64,000 nt of DNA from Oscillospiraceae bacterium (GCA_031288555.1 JAITRE010000001.1:1-64000); one strand, 5' to 3'; shown: positions 19,034 to 27,473, counted from the stretch's first letter. Made by a program: numbers and translations. Notes: generated by a model not told the origin, from the sequence alone.

Positions 19034-20065
19034 TTACTTTCTTTTAATAACGGTTCCTGGATAATACCAGGCTAGTATTTGTTCATAATCTAATCCTTGT
19101 TTTGCCATACTTTGAGCGCCAACTTGGCTCATTCCGACGCCGTGACCATATCCTCTAACAATAAAAATAAACCTACCGTTAGAAGATTCAATATCAAAAT
19201 TTGAAGATCTTAAAGAAAACAGCGCCCTTATTTCTTTGCCAGAACATTCAGCATTTCCTATTTGTATTTTTTTCGCTGTTCCAGAAGGAGTTTTATCGAC
19301 AATTTGAAACCAATCTTCTTTGTTTTTGGGAAAAGAAATATCTTGAAATTTTTCTTCAAGTTTTGAACGAACCTCTTCGACGGAAATTTCTTTTTTTGTT
19401 TGATAATTAGGGTCAAGAATATCTCCAGGGCTAGGAACGGATTTTAAATATGAAAGCGAATCACCACCAAAAATATCAGATGATTTTTCTGTTTTGCCAC
19501 TCGATATTGCGTGATAAGTTGCAACTATTGGCTTTCCTTCATTTTCTATAATCACATTAAAAACAGAATCAACCACTTCTTCTAATTTTCTGTAATATTT
19601 TTCAAAAGACTCCGCCCATTTTTTTTGCATCTCTTTCTTTGGGACCCAGTACAACCATTCCTTAGTATTAACTTCGAAATCAGCACCTTTTAGTTCTTCT
19701 CGCTTTTTTAATCTCTCATCTATCTTTGCTTTAGTGTAGTATGTAAAAGCTGCGACCGCCTGAGCCTTAAGAGCTTCTATTTCAAATGTTATGGGCATTT
19801 CAGTTGCGATTGCTCCGCGCATAAAATCTCTTCCAGAAACTCTTATCACTTCATCGTTTGACTTATCAAGCAGCAAAAATTTATCATTTTCATTGTAATC
19901 TTCATCTTGCACTTTTTCATTTTCTTCTTCTTTAATTTCTTCATCAACGTTTTCGTTGTTTTTTTCAAAAAAGGTCATCCTCGATTGTTGCGGCATAGAT
20001 ATAACTAAAGGAATTATAAGCATAATAACAAGCATAAAAATAGAAATAAGAATACGTCGTTTCAT
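19034..20065 (-). CDS. spoIID: Stage II sporulation protein D
   Basis: A 343-residue membrane-anchored lytic transglycosylase of the engulfment DMP machine, active in the mother cell. An N-terminal transmembrane helix (residues about 6-24) is followed by an acidic linker. The SpoIID catalytic domain has the glutamate-containing MRGAIATEMPITFEIEALKAQAVAAFTYY block and the terminal GYGHGVGMSQVGAQSMAKQG and WYYPGT motifs. The start is set at 20065 because GGAGATAAA precedes that ATG; an upstream in-frame start adds only 12 residues and lacks a good ribosome site. The partners spoIIM and spoIIP are not in this window. Confidence 0.95.
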   Translation of the reverse strand: MKRRILISIFMLVIMLIIPLVISMPQQSRMTFFEKNNENVDEEIKEEENEKVQDEDYNENDKFLLLDKSNDEVIRVSGRDFMRGAIATEMPITFEIEALKAQAVAAFTYYTKAKIDERLKKREELKGADFEVNTKEWLYWVPKKEMQKKWAESFEKYYRKLEEVVDSVFNVIIENEGKPIVATYHAISSGKTEKSSDIFGGDSLSYLKSVPSPGDILDPNYQTKKEISVEEVRSKLEEKFQDISFPKNKEDWFQIVDKTPSGTAKKIQIGNAECSGKEIRALFSLRSSNFDIESSNGRFIFIVRGYGHGVGMSQVGAQSMAKQGLDYEQILAWYYPGTVIKRK

Positions 20066-20395
20066 TTTTATCTCCACATATTCGTTTTGTAAAACAATCA
20101 ATTGTTAAATTAAATAAATCAATTTTTATATATTATTTATTATGTTAAAAATATAAAATTTATGTAAAATTAATAAATTTAAAAGCTGAAACTATTGTTA
20201 AAATGCAAAATAAAACTTTAAGCCTGTATAAATTTTAAAACACAAAAAATAAACTAAACTTATTGGCTGTCCTTACAAAAAACAAACAAGAAAGCTATGT
20301 AAAAAAACAAAAAGTAAACTATTTATAAAAATTACTAAAATTTAAAATAAATTAAAATCTATCGTTTAAAAGTTTAATAAAATAAAATAGCAATA
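20066..20395. other. Gene-free spacer between spoIID and ysxC
   Basis: About 330 nt, almost wholly A/T. Nothing recognisable. Confidence 0.4.
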
Positions 20396-20980
20396 TCAGT
20401 GTTTAAATTGACTGGCTATAATTTTTTTTATATTTAATATATTATGCCCCGTCAATGATGAAAAAGGAATTTTTTCTATTTCATTAATATAAGTTTCTTT
20501 ACAAATATTTTGCACCTTTTCTTTATATTGACTTTTACTCAATTTGTCACTTTTTGACATAATAATTAAAAAATGCAAATTACTTACCTTTAAAAAATTA
20601 ATCATCTGTAAATCACTTTGAGTCGGAGGAAATCTTATATCTATTATTTGTAGAATTAAAGAAAATTTTCTTCGACTTTTAAAATAAAAATCTACAAGTT
20701 CAGACAATCTTCTTTTTTCTGCATAAGATATTTTGGCATATCCGTATCCTGGAAGATCAACAAAAAATATTTTATTATTCACTTTATAAAAATTTATTCC
20801 AATAGTTTTACCGGGTGTAGAGCTTGTGCGAGCTAAAAGTTTTTTATTTAATAATTTATTTATAAGTGAAGACTTTCCCACATTCGACCTACCAGAGAAC
20901 ACTACTTCAGGTAACAAAGATGGGAAAAGATCTTTTTTTGTATATATAGAACACTCAAATTTAGATTCTAAAAACTTCAC
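20396..20980 (-). CDS. ysxC: Ribosome-biogenesis GTPase YsxC/EngB
   Basis: A 194-residue TrmE-Era-type GTPase needed for large ribosomal subunit assembly. The G1 loop is GRSNVGKSSLI (about residue 30), the G2 threonine is in STPGKTIGIN, G3 is DLPGYGYAK (about 75), and the MSKSDKLS segment holds the G4-like S/T-K-x-D (about 143). It is a normal-length single-domain protein without extensions. Start is GTG at 20980 with a GGTGG ribosome site. In many Firmicutes it follows lon; here it stands alone. Confidence 0.94.
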   Translation of the reverse strand: MKFLESKFECSIYTKKDLFPSLLPEVVFSGRSNVGKSSLINKLLNKKLLARTSSTPGKTIGINFYKVNNKIFFVDLPGYGYAKISYAEKRRLSELVDFYFKSRRKFSLILQIIDIRFPPTQSDLQMINFLKVSNLHFLIIMSKSDKLSKSQYKEKVQNICKETYINEIEKIPFSSLTGHNILNIKKIIASQFKH

Positions 20981-21233
20981 TTAATAACCACCATTAAATT
21001 CACTTTATAACTCGCACAAATAAAATATTGTTTTTTAAATTTAATCAACTTATTTTACAACTTTGCAAACTCTAAAAATCTTTATAAAAACAAAATTTAC
21101 AATGTATAACATATTCAGTCTTTTAAACCATATTTAAAATAAAAATTTAATATAACATAAAACTTAATAAATAGCATTTTAACTGTTAAATTCTTAAAAC
21201 ATTTAAAAACACATTAACATAAATTTCATCAAA

Positions 21234-21500
21234 TTACTTAGGTTCTATAACCAGCCTAATAGCGGTTCTATCACTGCCATCTATAGTAACAGAAGTAAAG
21301 GAAGGTATACACACAAGATCCATGCCTGCGGGCGCAAGATAACCGCGCGCAACAGCGATGGCTTTTATAGCTTGATTTAAAGCTCCAGCTCCTACTGATT
21401 GAACCTCAACAGAATTTTTTTCCCTAATAACTCCAGCAATTGCACCTGCTACAGAATTTGGAATAGACTTCGACGACACTTTCAAAATTTCCATACTCAT
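21234..21500 (-). CDS. spoVS: Stage V sporulation protein S
   Basis: An 88-residue protein of the Alba-related SpoVS family, nearly colinear with the 86-residue Bacillus protein: MEILKVSSKSIPNSVAGAIA near the start, then VEVQSVGAGALNQAIKA and an IRLVIEP ending. It is a regulator of sporulation and septation genes, thought to bind nucleic acid. The start at 21500 is chosen because GGAGGAA lies 6 nt upstream; the open frame continues further but outside the family's range. Its leader carries a sigma-A promoter and two adjacent dyads, listed separately. tRNA-Cys lies just upstream on the same strand. Confidence 0.96.
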   Translation of the reverse strand: MSMEILKVSSKSIPNSVAGAIAGVIREKNSVEVQSVGAGALNQAIKAIAVARGYLAPAGMDLVCIPSFTSVTIDGSDRTAIRLVIEPK

Positions 21501-21550
21501 AAATGCTTCCTCCATTTTTAAAATTAAAAGTTTATCTATGCAGACTATTT

Positions 21551-21602
21551 TGGTAATGGTTGTGTTGATACAATTACCACAAATGGTATAAATACTACCA
21601 TT
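21551..21602 (-). promoter_or_regulatory. Two tandem dyads in the spoVS leader
   Basis: On the plus strand TGGTAAT (21551-21557) matches ATTACCA (21573-21579), and AATGGTA (21582-21588) matches TACCATT (21596-21602). Both share TGGTA and begin at the predicted transcription start. They could be paired operators or two RNA hairpins. Confidence 0.5.
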
Positions 21603-21609
21603 CATAATT

Positions 21610-21639
21610 ATTATAACAATTTAAACTATTATTTGTAAA
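21610..21639 (-). promoter_or_regulatory. Sigma-A promoter of spoVS
   Basis: On the minus strand TTTACA (21634-21639), an 18-nt spacer and TATAAT (21610-21615). Transcription would start near 21603, giving a leader of about 100 nt. In Bacillus spoVS uses SigH; I do not see a clear SigH site here. Confidence 0.65.
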
Positions 21640-21671
21640 GAGCGTAAAAATATTATTAATTAAAAGCTCGT

Positions 21672-21746
21672 TGGAGGCGCCACCCAGATTTGAACTGGGG
21701 AATCGAGGTTTTGCAGACCTCTGCCTTACCGCTTGGCTATGGCGCC
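21672..21746 (-). tRNA. tRNA-Cys (GCA)
   Basis: A complete cloverleaf on the minus strand. The acceptor stem is GGCGCCA with TGGCGCC, the D arm GCC/GGC, the anticodon stem GAGGT/ACCTC with loop CTGCAAA, and the T arm CCCAG/CTGGG with loop TTCAAAT. The anticodon GCA is at 21712-21714. Discriminator T and CCA are encoded (21672-21675). The spoVS promoter lies just downstream on the same strand. Confidence 0.97.
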
Positions 21747-21825
21747 CAATCACAAGTTTAATACTGTTTAATGTTAACATAAAACTAACATTTTGTACAG
21801 CAATTTTAACAATAAAAGACAGTTT

Positions 21826-22725
21826 TTAAAGTATAGTAAATAATACCATACTTTTAAATAAATCTTTGTAAATTTTTGGCAAATCAAAAATCGGCAAAGG
21901 ATTTTTTCCCCAACCAATTTCTATTGTAAACCCTGGTTTTTTAAATTTATCTATAAACCAATCTTTTAAACCTCCACCAACCGCAAGACCTTCCGGCTTT
22001 GAAATTTGATAGCCGCTGTACAAATGAAACATATTCGCCATATATTTTGATCTTTTAGGTGTATTTTCTCCATAATCCCAAAATATTTCTTCTCCTTGAC
22101 TGTGAAAAGAAACAACATGTCTAAAATTTGTATTTAAACAAATATTTTTTATAACTTTGCTCTCTGGTTCACTAAACGGAAATTCACCGCCGTATCTTGT
22201 TGAAGACGGGCCTGTTATTTTTTCTTGTTGCTCTAATTTGTGAAGATTTTTCCAATTAACATCAAAATTGTGATTTATATCAACACCTCTGGCATTTGAT
22301 TGCCAAATATTTGTATTTTCGACCAAACTAGAAATAAGACTTGAATATTTTCCCGCACTTTCAAAACCATTAATTTGTATTTCAACTCCATCTGGATTAA
22401 GACACGGTATGACGTAAATACAATTTTTAGTAAAAAAACTATTTAAAGTAACTCCCATTATTCTTTCTTTATCTTCTATAATTCTGCAAATATCCTCCAA
22501 GAAATGAAATAACAAAGAAGAGGTTATCCACTCCATACCATGGGTAGCTCCAACAAACAAAACACAGTTGTTAAGTCCTTTCCCGATTTTTACACAATCT
22601 ATACTTCTTCCACAAAGACTCTTAGATAAAATCTTGTGTTCTACAAAACTATGTTTTTTTAGCAAATTTAAAAAACCACTTCTATTATCTTCGTCCATTT
22701 TTTCTAAATTAAAAATTTTTGTCAA
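21826..22725 (-). CDS. M14-family zinc carboxypeptidase
   Basis: A 299-residue metallocarboxypeptidase. Zinc ligands are in the H-x-x-E of THGMEW (about residue 60) and a later histidine in SFHSQGEE (about 205). NPDGVEIQ and VDINHNFDVNW are family landmarks, and the catalytic glutamate is in FTIEIGWG near the C-terminus. M14 enzymes of this size in spore formers often cut gamma-D-Glu-diaminopimelate bonds of peptidoglycan peptides, but substrate is inferred. There is no signal peptide, so it probably acts in the cytoplasm, perhaps in wall-peptide recycling. Start is TTG at 22725 with a strong AAAGGAG site at correct spacing. Confidence 0.88.
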   Translation of the reverse strand: MTKIFNLEKMDEDNRSGFLNLLKKHSFVEHKILSKSLCGRSIDCVKIGKGLNNCVLFVGATHGMEWITSSLLFHFLEDICRIIEDKERIMGVTLNSFFTKNCIYVIPCLNPDGVEIQINGFESAGKYSSLISSLVENTNIWQSNARGVDINHNFDVNWKNLHKLEQQEKITGPSSTRYGGEFPFSEPESKVIKNICLNTNFRHVVSFHSQGEEIFWDYGENTPKRSKYMANMFHLYSGYQISKPEGLAVGGGLKDWFIDKFKKPGFTIEIGWGKNPLPIFDLPKIYKDLFKSMVLFTIL

Positions 22726-23066
22726 GTAAATTACTCCTTTAAAAACTATAAAAATTCTAGATTGTTAAAATATATTCTTAAGTTTGAATAAAAATTTACA
22801 TTATTAAAAAACAAAGCACTTCTCAACAAAAATCAACAACCAACATTAGCGTTATTTCAACGTTTACTTGTAGAAAATAAAACAAAACTACTTTTTTATT
22901 TTTTAATTAAAATTTAAGAAAGTTCTTATTGATAAAGCTTTATCATAAGCTTTTTATGTATCTTCAATTCTTTATTTTTAAGTTTTTAAAAAATTCATTC
23001 AAACTTTTGGGCTAAGGAACTTTAAATACTTTTGTTTAACTTTAAATTTACTGAAGGAGGGGTGTA
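22726..23066. other. Divergent spacer before the ammonium transporter
   Basis: Contains the 16-nt palindrome listed at 22930-22945 and otherwise A/T-rich DNA. No clear -35/-10 pair for amt stands out. Confidence 0.4.
22930..22945. promoter_or_regulatory. 16-nt perfect palindrome upstream of amt
   Basis: TGATAAAGCTTTATCA is identical on both strands and lies about 120 nt before the amt start. It looks like a dimeric repressor site. It does not match the GlnR/TnrA consensus that controls nitrogen genes in Bacilli. Confidence 0.45.
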
Positions 23067-24293
23067 ATGATTAACGGAGGGGACACCGCATTTGTTCTTT
23101 TAAGTGCGGCGCTTGTGTTTTTAATGATACCCGGTGTTGCGTTTTTTTATGCGGGTCTTGGAAGTAGAAAAAATCTTGTTAACAATATGACGTCTTCAAT
23201 AAGCGTAGTTGGATTGTCTACCATAATGTGGGTGCTTTTAGGATATTCGCTAACTTTCGGCGAAAGTATCCTTGGGTTTATAGGCAAATTAGACTTTAGC
23301 TCTCTTTCAAAAAACTTTACTTTTGCGCCATCTCCATATGCAAATGGAATACCGTCGTCTGCTTTCATAATTTTTCAAATGATGTTTGCTCTTTTAACGC
23401 CCGCATTAATTGTTGGTGCTATTGAAGGGCGCATGAGATTTAAAGCTTTGTTTTTATTTTTACCTTTATGGAGCCTTTTTGTTTATTATCCAGTGACACA
23501 TATGAATTGGGCTAAAGGAGGCTTGTTGGGTGCAGAACATATGGGTGCGGTTGATTTTGCAGGCGGGAATGTTGTACACATAAGTTCAGGTGTTACGGGA
23601 TTAGTTCTTGCAATGTTGCTTGGAAAACGAAAAGAATATAGAGAAACAACTTATCATAATGTACCGTTTGTTTTACTTGGAACTATATTGTTGTGGTTTG
23701 GATGGTTGGGATTTAATTCAGGAAGCGCACTATCAGCAAACTCAATTGCTGCACATGCGTTTTTAACAACAATGGTTTCTGCATCCTCCGCATTTTTAGT
23801 TTGGATATTTTTAAGTGTTATTAGAAAAAGAAGGGCAAAACTTACAAGTGCGTGTGTTGGCGCAATTGTTGGCTTAGTATCGATAACTCCCGGAGCTGGT
23901 TACGTTCCTGTTTGGGCTTCAATAATTATAGGAGCGTTTGGTGCTATTTTTTCTTATATTGCAGTTCGTTTGGTGAGAAGAAAATTTAAAATTGACGATG
24001 TGTCAGATGTTTTTGCTTGTCACGGAGTAGGAGGTATTTGGGGAGGAATAGCCACAGGAATTTTTTCAAATCCAAATATAAATAGCGCTGTAAAACAAGG
24101 TTTAATTTTTGGAAAATTCTCACAATTTTTGGCTCAATTTGCCTCTATAATCGTAACAATAATTGTTGTTTTTGTAGGAACTTTGATATGTAGCTACATT
24201 ACAAGTGCATTCACAAAATTAAGAGCAAGCGAAAAAGAAGAGGAAAGCGGAATGGATATTTCACAACACGAAGAAGAAGCATATTACGCTTAA
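23067..24293 (+). CDS. amt: Ammonium transporter (Amt/Rh family)
   Basis: A 408-residue integral membrane protein with about 11 transmembrane helices. Family landmarks: FFYAGLGSRKN near the N-terminus, the signature region DFAGGNVVHISSGVTGLVLAM with the first pore histidine, and FACHGVGGIWGGIATGIF with the second. It imports ammonium and methylammonium as a trimer. GAAGGAGG precedes ATG. No PII gene (glnK) adjoins it, which is unusual because amt-glnK pairs are common. The C-terminal tail is short and acidic. An upstream palindrome may control it. Confidence 0.95.
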   Translation: MINGGDTAFVLLSAALVFLMIPGVAFFYAGLGSRKNLVNNMTSSISVVGLSTIMWVLLGYSLTFGESILGFIGKLDFSSLSKNFTFAPSPYANGIPSSAFIIFQMMFALLTPALIVGAIEGRMRFKALFLFLPLWSLFVYYPVTHMNWAKGGLLGAEHMGAVDFAGGNVVHISSGVTGLVLAMLLGKRKEYRETTYHNVPFVLLGTILLWFGWLGFNSGSALSANSIAAHAFLTTMVSASSAFLVWIFLSVIRKRRAKLTSACVGAIVGLVSITPGAGYVPVWASIIIGAFGAIFSYIAVRLVRRKFKIDDVSDVFACHGVGGIWGGIATGIFSNPNINSAVKQGLIFGKFSQFLAQFASIIVTIIVVFVGTLICSYITSAFTKLRASEKEEESGMDISQHEEEAYYA

Positions 24294-24443
24294 TAAACTT
24301 TAAATAATTTATTTTTTGAATGAATTAAATTTTTATTAACCACAAAATGATAAAATACATCTATAAATAAAAAAGTTAACAAAGCCCAACTGAAACCTAA
24401 AAAAATAAACCCTTAAATTTATCGGATAAAAAAATGGAAGTAC

Positions 24444-24472
24444 TTGACATTTTTTCGTATTTACTTTATACT
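24444..24472 (+). promoter_or_regulatory. Near-consensus sigma-A promoter
   Basis: TTGACA (24444-24449), a 17-nt spacer and TATACT (24467-24472). This is the best promoter seen in the window. It should start RNA near 24479, so that the tRNA-like element and the zinc-ribbon gene are on one transcript. Confidence 0.85.
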
Positions 24473-24527
24473 ATAAAAATAAAGTTTAATCTTTTAAAGT
24501 GCTTTTTAAATTTTATTTTATAGTTAA

Positions 24528-24594
24528 GCCCGTGTAGCTTATCTGAGTAGAGCGTTGGTAAACAAAGGCGTCGGTGCAACTCCGTCCAGGGGCA
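24528..24594 (+). ncRNA. tRNA-like element lacking a usable anticodon arm
   Basis: 67 nt that fold as a cloverleaf. The acceptor stem GCCCGTG pairs with CAGGGGC (6 of 7 pairs, one G-G). The D stem is GCTT/GAGC, with T and A at positions 8-9 as in tRNAs. The T arm GTCGG/CCGTC has one T-T mismatch and a 7-nt loop TGCAACT. The central arm is only TTG-GTAAA-CAA, 11 nt instead of 17, so no normal anticodon loop exists. No CCA is encoded, and the D-loop GG and T-loop TTC are altered. It is either a tRNA pseudogene or a tRNA-shaped leader RNA. It lies 30 nt before the zinc-ribbon gene, downstream of the strong promoter. Confidence 0.6.
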
Positions 24595-24624
24595 AATTTT
24601 ATATCCAAAAAGTGAGGTAATCCC

Positions 24625-24900
24625 ATGTACGAGGACAAAACTCTTACCTGTAGAGACTGTAATTGTGAGTTTGTTTTTACTGCGGGAGAACAGGAATTTT
24701 ATGCATCAAAAGGTTTTGTTAATGAACCACAAAGGTGCAGGAATTGCCGTTATATCCGTAAAAACGAAAATAAGGCTCGCGAAACTCATGTGACAGACTG
24801 TGCTAATTGCGGAAAAGAAGCTAGGGTTCCATTTAAACCCAATGAAGAACGTCCGGTTTATTGTAGCAGTTGCTTTGCAGAAATGAGAGAAACAAATTAA
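24625..24900 (+). CDS. Small double zinc-ribbon protein (zf-trcl type)
   Basis: A 91-residue soluble protein with eight cysteines in two sets of paired C-x-x-C knuckles. CRDC with CRNC form the first ribbon (residues about 9-45), and CANC with CSSC form the second (about 59-85). The order and spacing match small clostridial proteins annotated as probable zinc-ribbon (zf-trcl). Function is not known; such ribbons usually bind nucleic acid or protein partners. A GTGAGGT ribosome site precedes ATG. It forms a one-gene unit with its own strong promoter, a tRNA-like leader and a perfect terminator, which suggests high expression. Confidence 0.88.
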   Translation: MYEDKTLTCRDCNCEFVFTAGEQEFYASKGFVNEPQRCRNCRYIRKNENKARETHVTDCANCGKEARVPFKPNEERPVYCSSCFAEMRETN

Positions 24901-24915
24901 TTTTTGTTTAAAGTT

Positions 24916-24962
24916 AACTGTTTTAGATTTAGTTGTGGAACTTTATCTAAAACAGTTTTTTG
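24916..24962 (+). terminator. Rho-independent terminator of the zinc-ribbon gene
   Basis: AACTGTTTTAGAT (24916-24928) and ATCTAAAACAGTT (24945-24957) form a perfect 13-bp stem, with T continuing to 24961. One of the clearest terminators in the window. Confidence 0.9.
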
Positions 24963-25980
24963 TTGCATATTTTTATAGTTAATTTTAATTTAATCTTTTT
25001 TATATTTAAAAATCAACTTTATATACAAAAAATTCAAATATTAAATTTTTTTAAAACTAAACTAGAATAAACCTAAAATTAAAGAAAGATTTAAGACAAA
25101 ATATTTTTTACAATTTCTGTTTATCAATTAAAATTTAAATTATTTATCAAAAGTTTAATAGTATTTTTAAGTTCAATTTTTAATTTAAAGCTTTCATTTC
25201 CTTTTTTTATAAACAGCAACAGCTCTTTTAATTTGCTTTAAAACATTCAAGACAAAAGTTAAACTTAAAAATATTAGAAAATCATAAAACATTTTTAAAT
25301 TCTGCAAAATACATAAAAATTTTTAAATTAAAAACTATTAAAAACTTAATTTTAATAAAAATTTTAATTTTTATTATATTTACTTTGTTCTCTAATTTAT
25401 TAAACAATATATCGGTTTTAATGTTAAATTTCATCAACATAATGTTGATTACTACTTTGACATTCTTAATTTAATCATTTTAAAAACGTTATAAATATTT
25501 TTTTGTATTTTTACAATTAATTCAAAAATTATTACACCTTTATTTTCAGTGTAACAAAGAATCTTTATATTTAAATTTACTAAAAACGCCATGTACGCTA
25601 TGTATGTTTAAAAACTCTGACAAATCGGTATTTATAAAAAAGTTTTTCATTGCAGACCACTCGTTTCTTTAAAACTTCTTTTATTAAAAGTTTTAACTTA
25701 AATAAAACTTAACTCATTTTTTAACTTTAAGGTTACTAAATTATTTTAGAGCATAATTTATAATTTCTTTGTTTAAAAATAAGTCTTTTTAAAAAACACT
25801 ACTTTTTGACGCAAAGCTAAACTTTATAAATTTTCATATATTCAAAAATATTAGATTTTCAAATAAAATATATACTTTTTTAAAAGCTAAATATATTTTA
25901 TTTTAAGTTCTACTTTTAAGAAGTTGTCCATATTTATAAATCAAAGCTTGCAAATTAATAAAAAAAAGGAGGGACAAGGT
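24963..25980. other. Gene-free 1-kb stretch before spoIIIAA
   Basis: A/T-rich without a supportable gene. It holds one 8-bp-arm palindrome (25433-25449). A sigma-E promoter for spoIIIA is expected near the right end. CATATTT at 25929-25935 resembles the -10, but I see no convincing -35. Confidence 0.4.
25433..25449. promoter_or_regulatory. Operator-like palindrome in an empty region
   Basis: ATCAACAT and ATGTTGAT flank a single central A. It is 530 nt from the nearest gene, and no T-tail follows to make it a terminator. Confidence 0.3.
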
Positions 25981-27015
25981 ATGACTTTCAGAAAATCATC
26001 TGAATCGGAAGCGTTTTGTCAGGCAAGTAGAATTTTAAGCGAAGATTTATATAATCTGCTTAATAACATTTCAGAAAACATAAAATCAAAAGTCCAAGAA
26101 ATTAGACTTAGGGTTAATTGTCCTTTAATGATATGCTGCAGACAAAACTCTTATTTTTTAGATTCAAAGGGAAATTTAGAAGAAAACATAATGTCTAGTT
26201 GCAAACTCTTAACTAAAGAAGATATAAATGAAAATTTTAAAAGAATTTGCGACTACTCCGTTTATAGTCATCAAGAAGAAATTTCTCTTTGTTACGTCAC
26301 TATTAAAGGAGGACATCGTGTTGGAATTTCAGGAACAGCCACAGTTTTAGGGTCAAAAATTATCGGAATACGAGATATTTCATCACTTAATATTCGCATA
26401 GCCAGACAATCTTTGGGATGCGCAAACAAAATTTTAGAAAGCTTGATAAATTTAGGATCGGGTAAAATTCAAGGAACATTAATTGCTGGCGAACCATCAT
26501 GTGGCAAAACTACAATTTTAAGAGATCTTGCAAGACAACTTTCGATTGGAACAAAAATACCAAGAAAAAAAGTTACAATAATAGACGAAAGACTTGAAAT
26601 TGCTGGAACTCTGGAAGAAACTTGGCAGAACGATGTTGGACTTTGCGATGTTTTAGCAAATATAACAAAAGGATGCGCAATGTTATGTGCGTTAAGGTCG
26701 TTATCTCCAGAAATATTGGTATGTGATGAAGTGGGAGATAAAAGCGATATACAAAGTATAAGACAAGTATTAAACTCAGGGGTTCAAACAATATCGACAA
26801 TTCATGCCGGTAGTGTTGAAGAACTTTTAAGAAAAGATCAAGGACGAGAGTTATTGAAAACAGGAGCATTTCAAAACATAGTCATAATGAAAGGAAGAGC
26901 TACTCCTTTAGAAATAAAAAAAATTTATAAGGTAAGTGATGAAGATGCTAAGATTTTTAGGGATGGCAATGCTAACTTTTTGCACCTCTTTGATAGGATA
27001 TCAAGCATCTCATAA
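25981..27015 (+). CDS. spoIIIAA: Stage III sporulation protein AA (ATPase)
   Basis: A 344-residue secretion-type ATPase that powers the SpoIIIA-SpoIIQ channel between mother cell and forespore. The Walker A loop is AGEPSCGKTTILRD (about residue 180). Walker B and neighbouring blocks lie in TIIDERLEIAG and PEILVCDEVGD, followed by STIHAGS. The start is at 25981 because AAGGAGGGAC lies just upstream; an in-frame start 57 nt earlier has no ribosome site. It is the first gene of an eight-gene operon that SigmaE controls in known spore formers. Its end overlaps spoIIIAB by about 77 nt. Confidence 0.97.
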   Translation: MTFRKSSESEAFCQASRILSEDLYNLLNNISENIKSKVQEIRLRVNCPLMICCRQNSYFLDSKGNLEENIMSSCKLLTKEDINENFKRICDYSVYSHQEEISLCYVTIKGGHRVGISGTATVLGSKIIGIRDISSLNIRIARQSLGCANKILESLINLGSGKIQGTLIAGEPSCGKTTILRDLARQLSIGTKIPRKKVTIIDERLEIAGTLEETWQNDVGLCDVLANITKGCAMLCALRSLSPEILVCDEVGDKSDIQSIRQVLNSGVQTISTIHAGSVEELLRKDQGRELLKTGAFQNIVIMKGRATPLEIKKIYKVSDEDAKIFRDGNANFLHLFDRISSIS

Positions 27016-27451
27016 ATTATTTGTAAGAAAAATTTTTTTAGAAGAATACCTAAGTTTTTTAAACTTTGTTCAAACACAAATAAGATATACTGCAATTGCT
27101 CCTCATAAAATTATAGAAAAATCTTTAGGCAAGAACGAAATCAATATCTTTTTAAATATTTTAAAACAAAATTTAAAAACTGATAAAACTTTTTTTGCAT
27201 CGTGGTCAAATGCTATTTTTAAAATAAAAGAAAGCTTTGGACTTAGTAAAGATGACGTTTTTACAATGATGGATTTTGGTGAAAAACTTGGAACAAGCGA
27301 TGTAAGAAGCCAATTAAAACTTTGCGATTTACATATAAAATTTATAAACGATCATATAAAAGAAGCAGAACAATCAAAAAATCAAATGTCAAAATTATAC
27401 CTCACTCTTGGAGTCGCAGCGGGAATGGGGATTTCACTATTGTTTCTGTGA
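26939..27451 (+). CDS. spoIIIAB: Stage III sporulation protein AB
   Basis: A 170-residue protein with an N-terminal hydrophobic segment, a helical hairpin resembling type II secretion GspF, and a C-terminal hydrophobic segment ending the protein (GVAAGMGISLLFL). Known motifs include SFGLSKDDVFTMMDFGEKLGTSD-like residues and the late RSQLKLCDLHIKF. It is thought to be the membrane platform for the SpoIIIAA ATPase. The start is at 26939 because AAGG lies 6 nt upstream; GTG at 26936 and ATG at 26945 are alternatives. It overlaps spoIIIAA, so it is translated by coupling. Confidence 0.93.
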   Translation: MKMLRFLGMAMLTFCTSLIGYQASHKLFVRKIFLEEYLSFLNFVQTQIRYTAIAPHKIIEKSLGKNEINIFLNILKQNLKTDKTFFASWSNAIFKIKESFGLSKDDVFTMMDFGEKLGTSDVRSQLKLCDLHIKFINDHIKEAEQSKNQMSKLYLTLGVAAGMGISLLFL

Positions 27452-27473
27452 GGGGAGTTTGAGGGAAAGATAA

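Noticed and set aside
21595-21780. 61-codon minus-strand open frame over the tRNA-Cys gene
   Set aside because: It is a frame through the tRNA gene and the spoVS promoter and has no protein-like features.
25555-25600. TTACAC...GTGTAA hairpin as a terminator
   Set aside because: The stem is only 6 bp with an 11-nt loop and no T-run follows.
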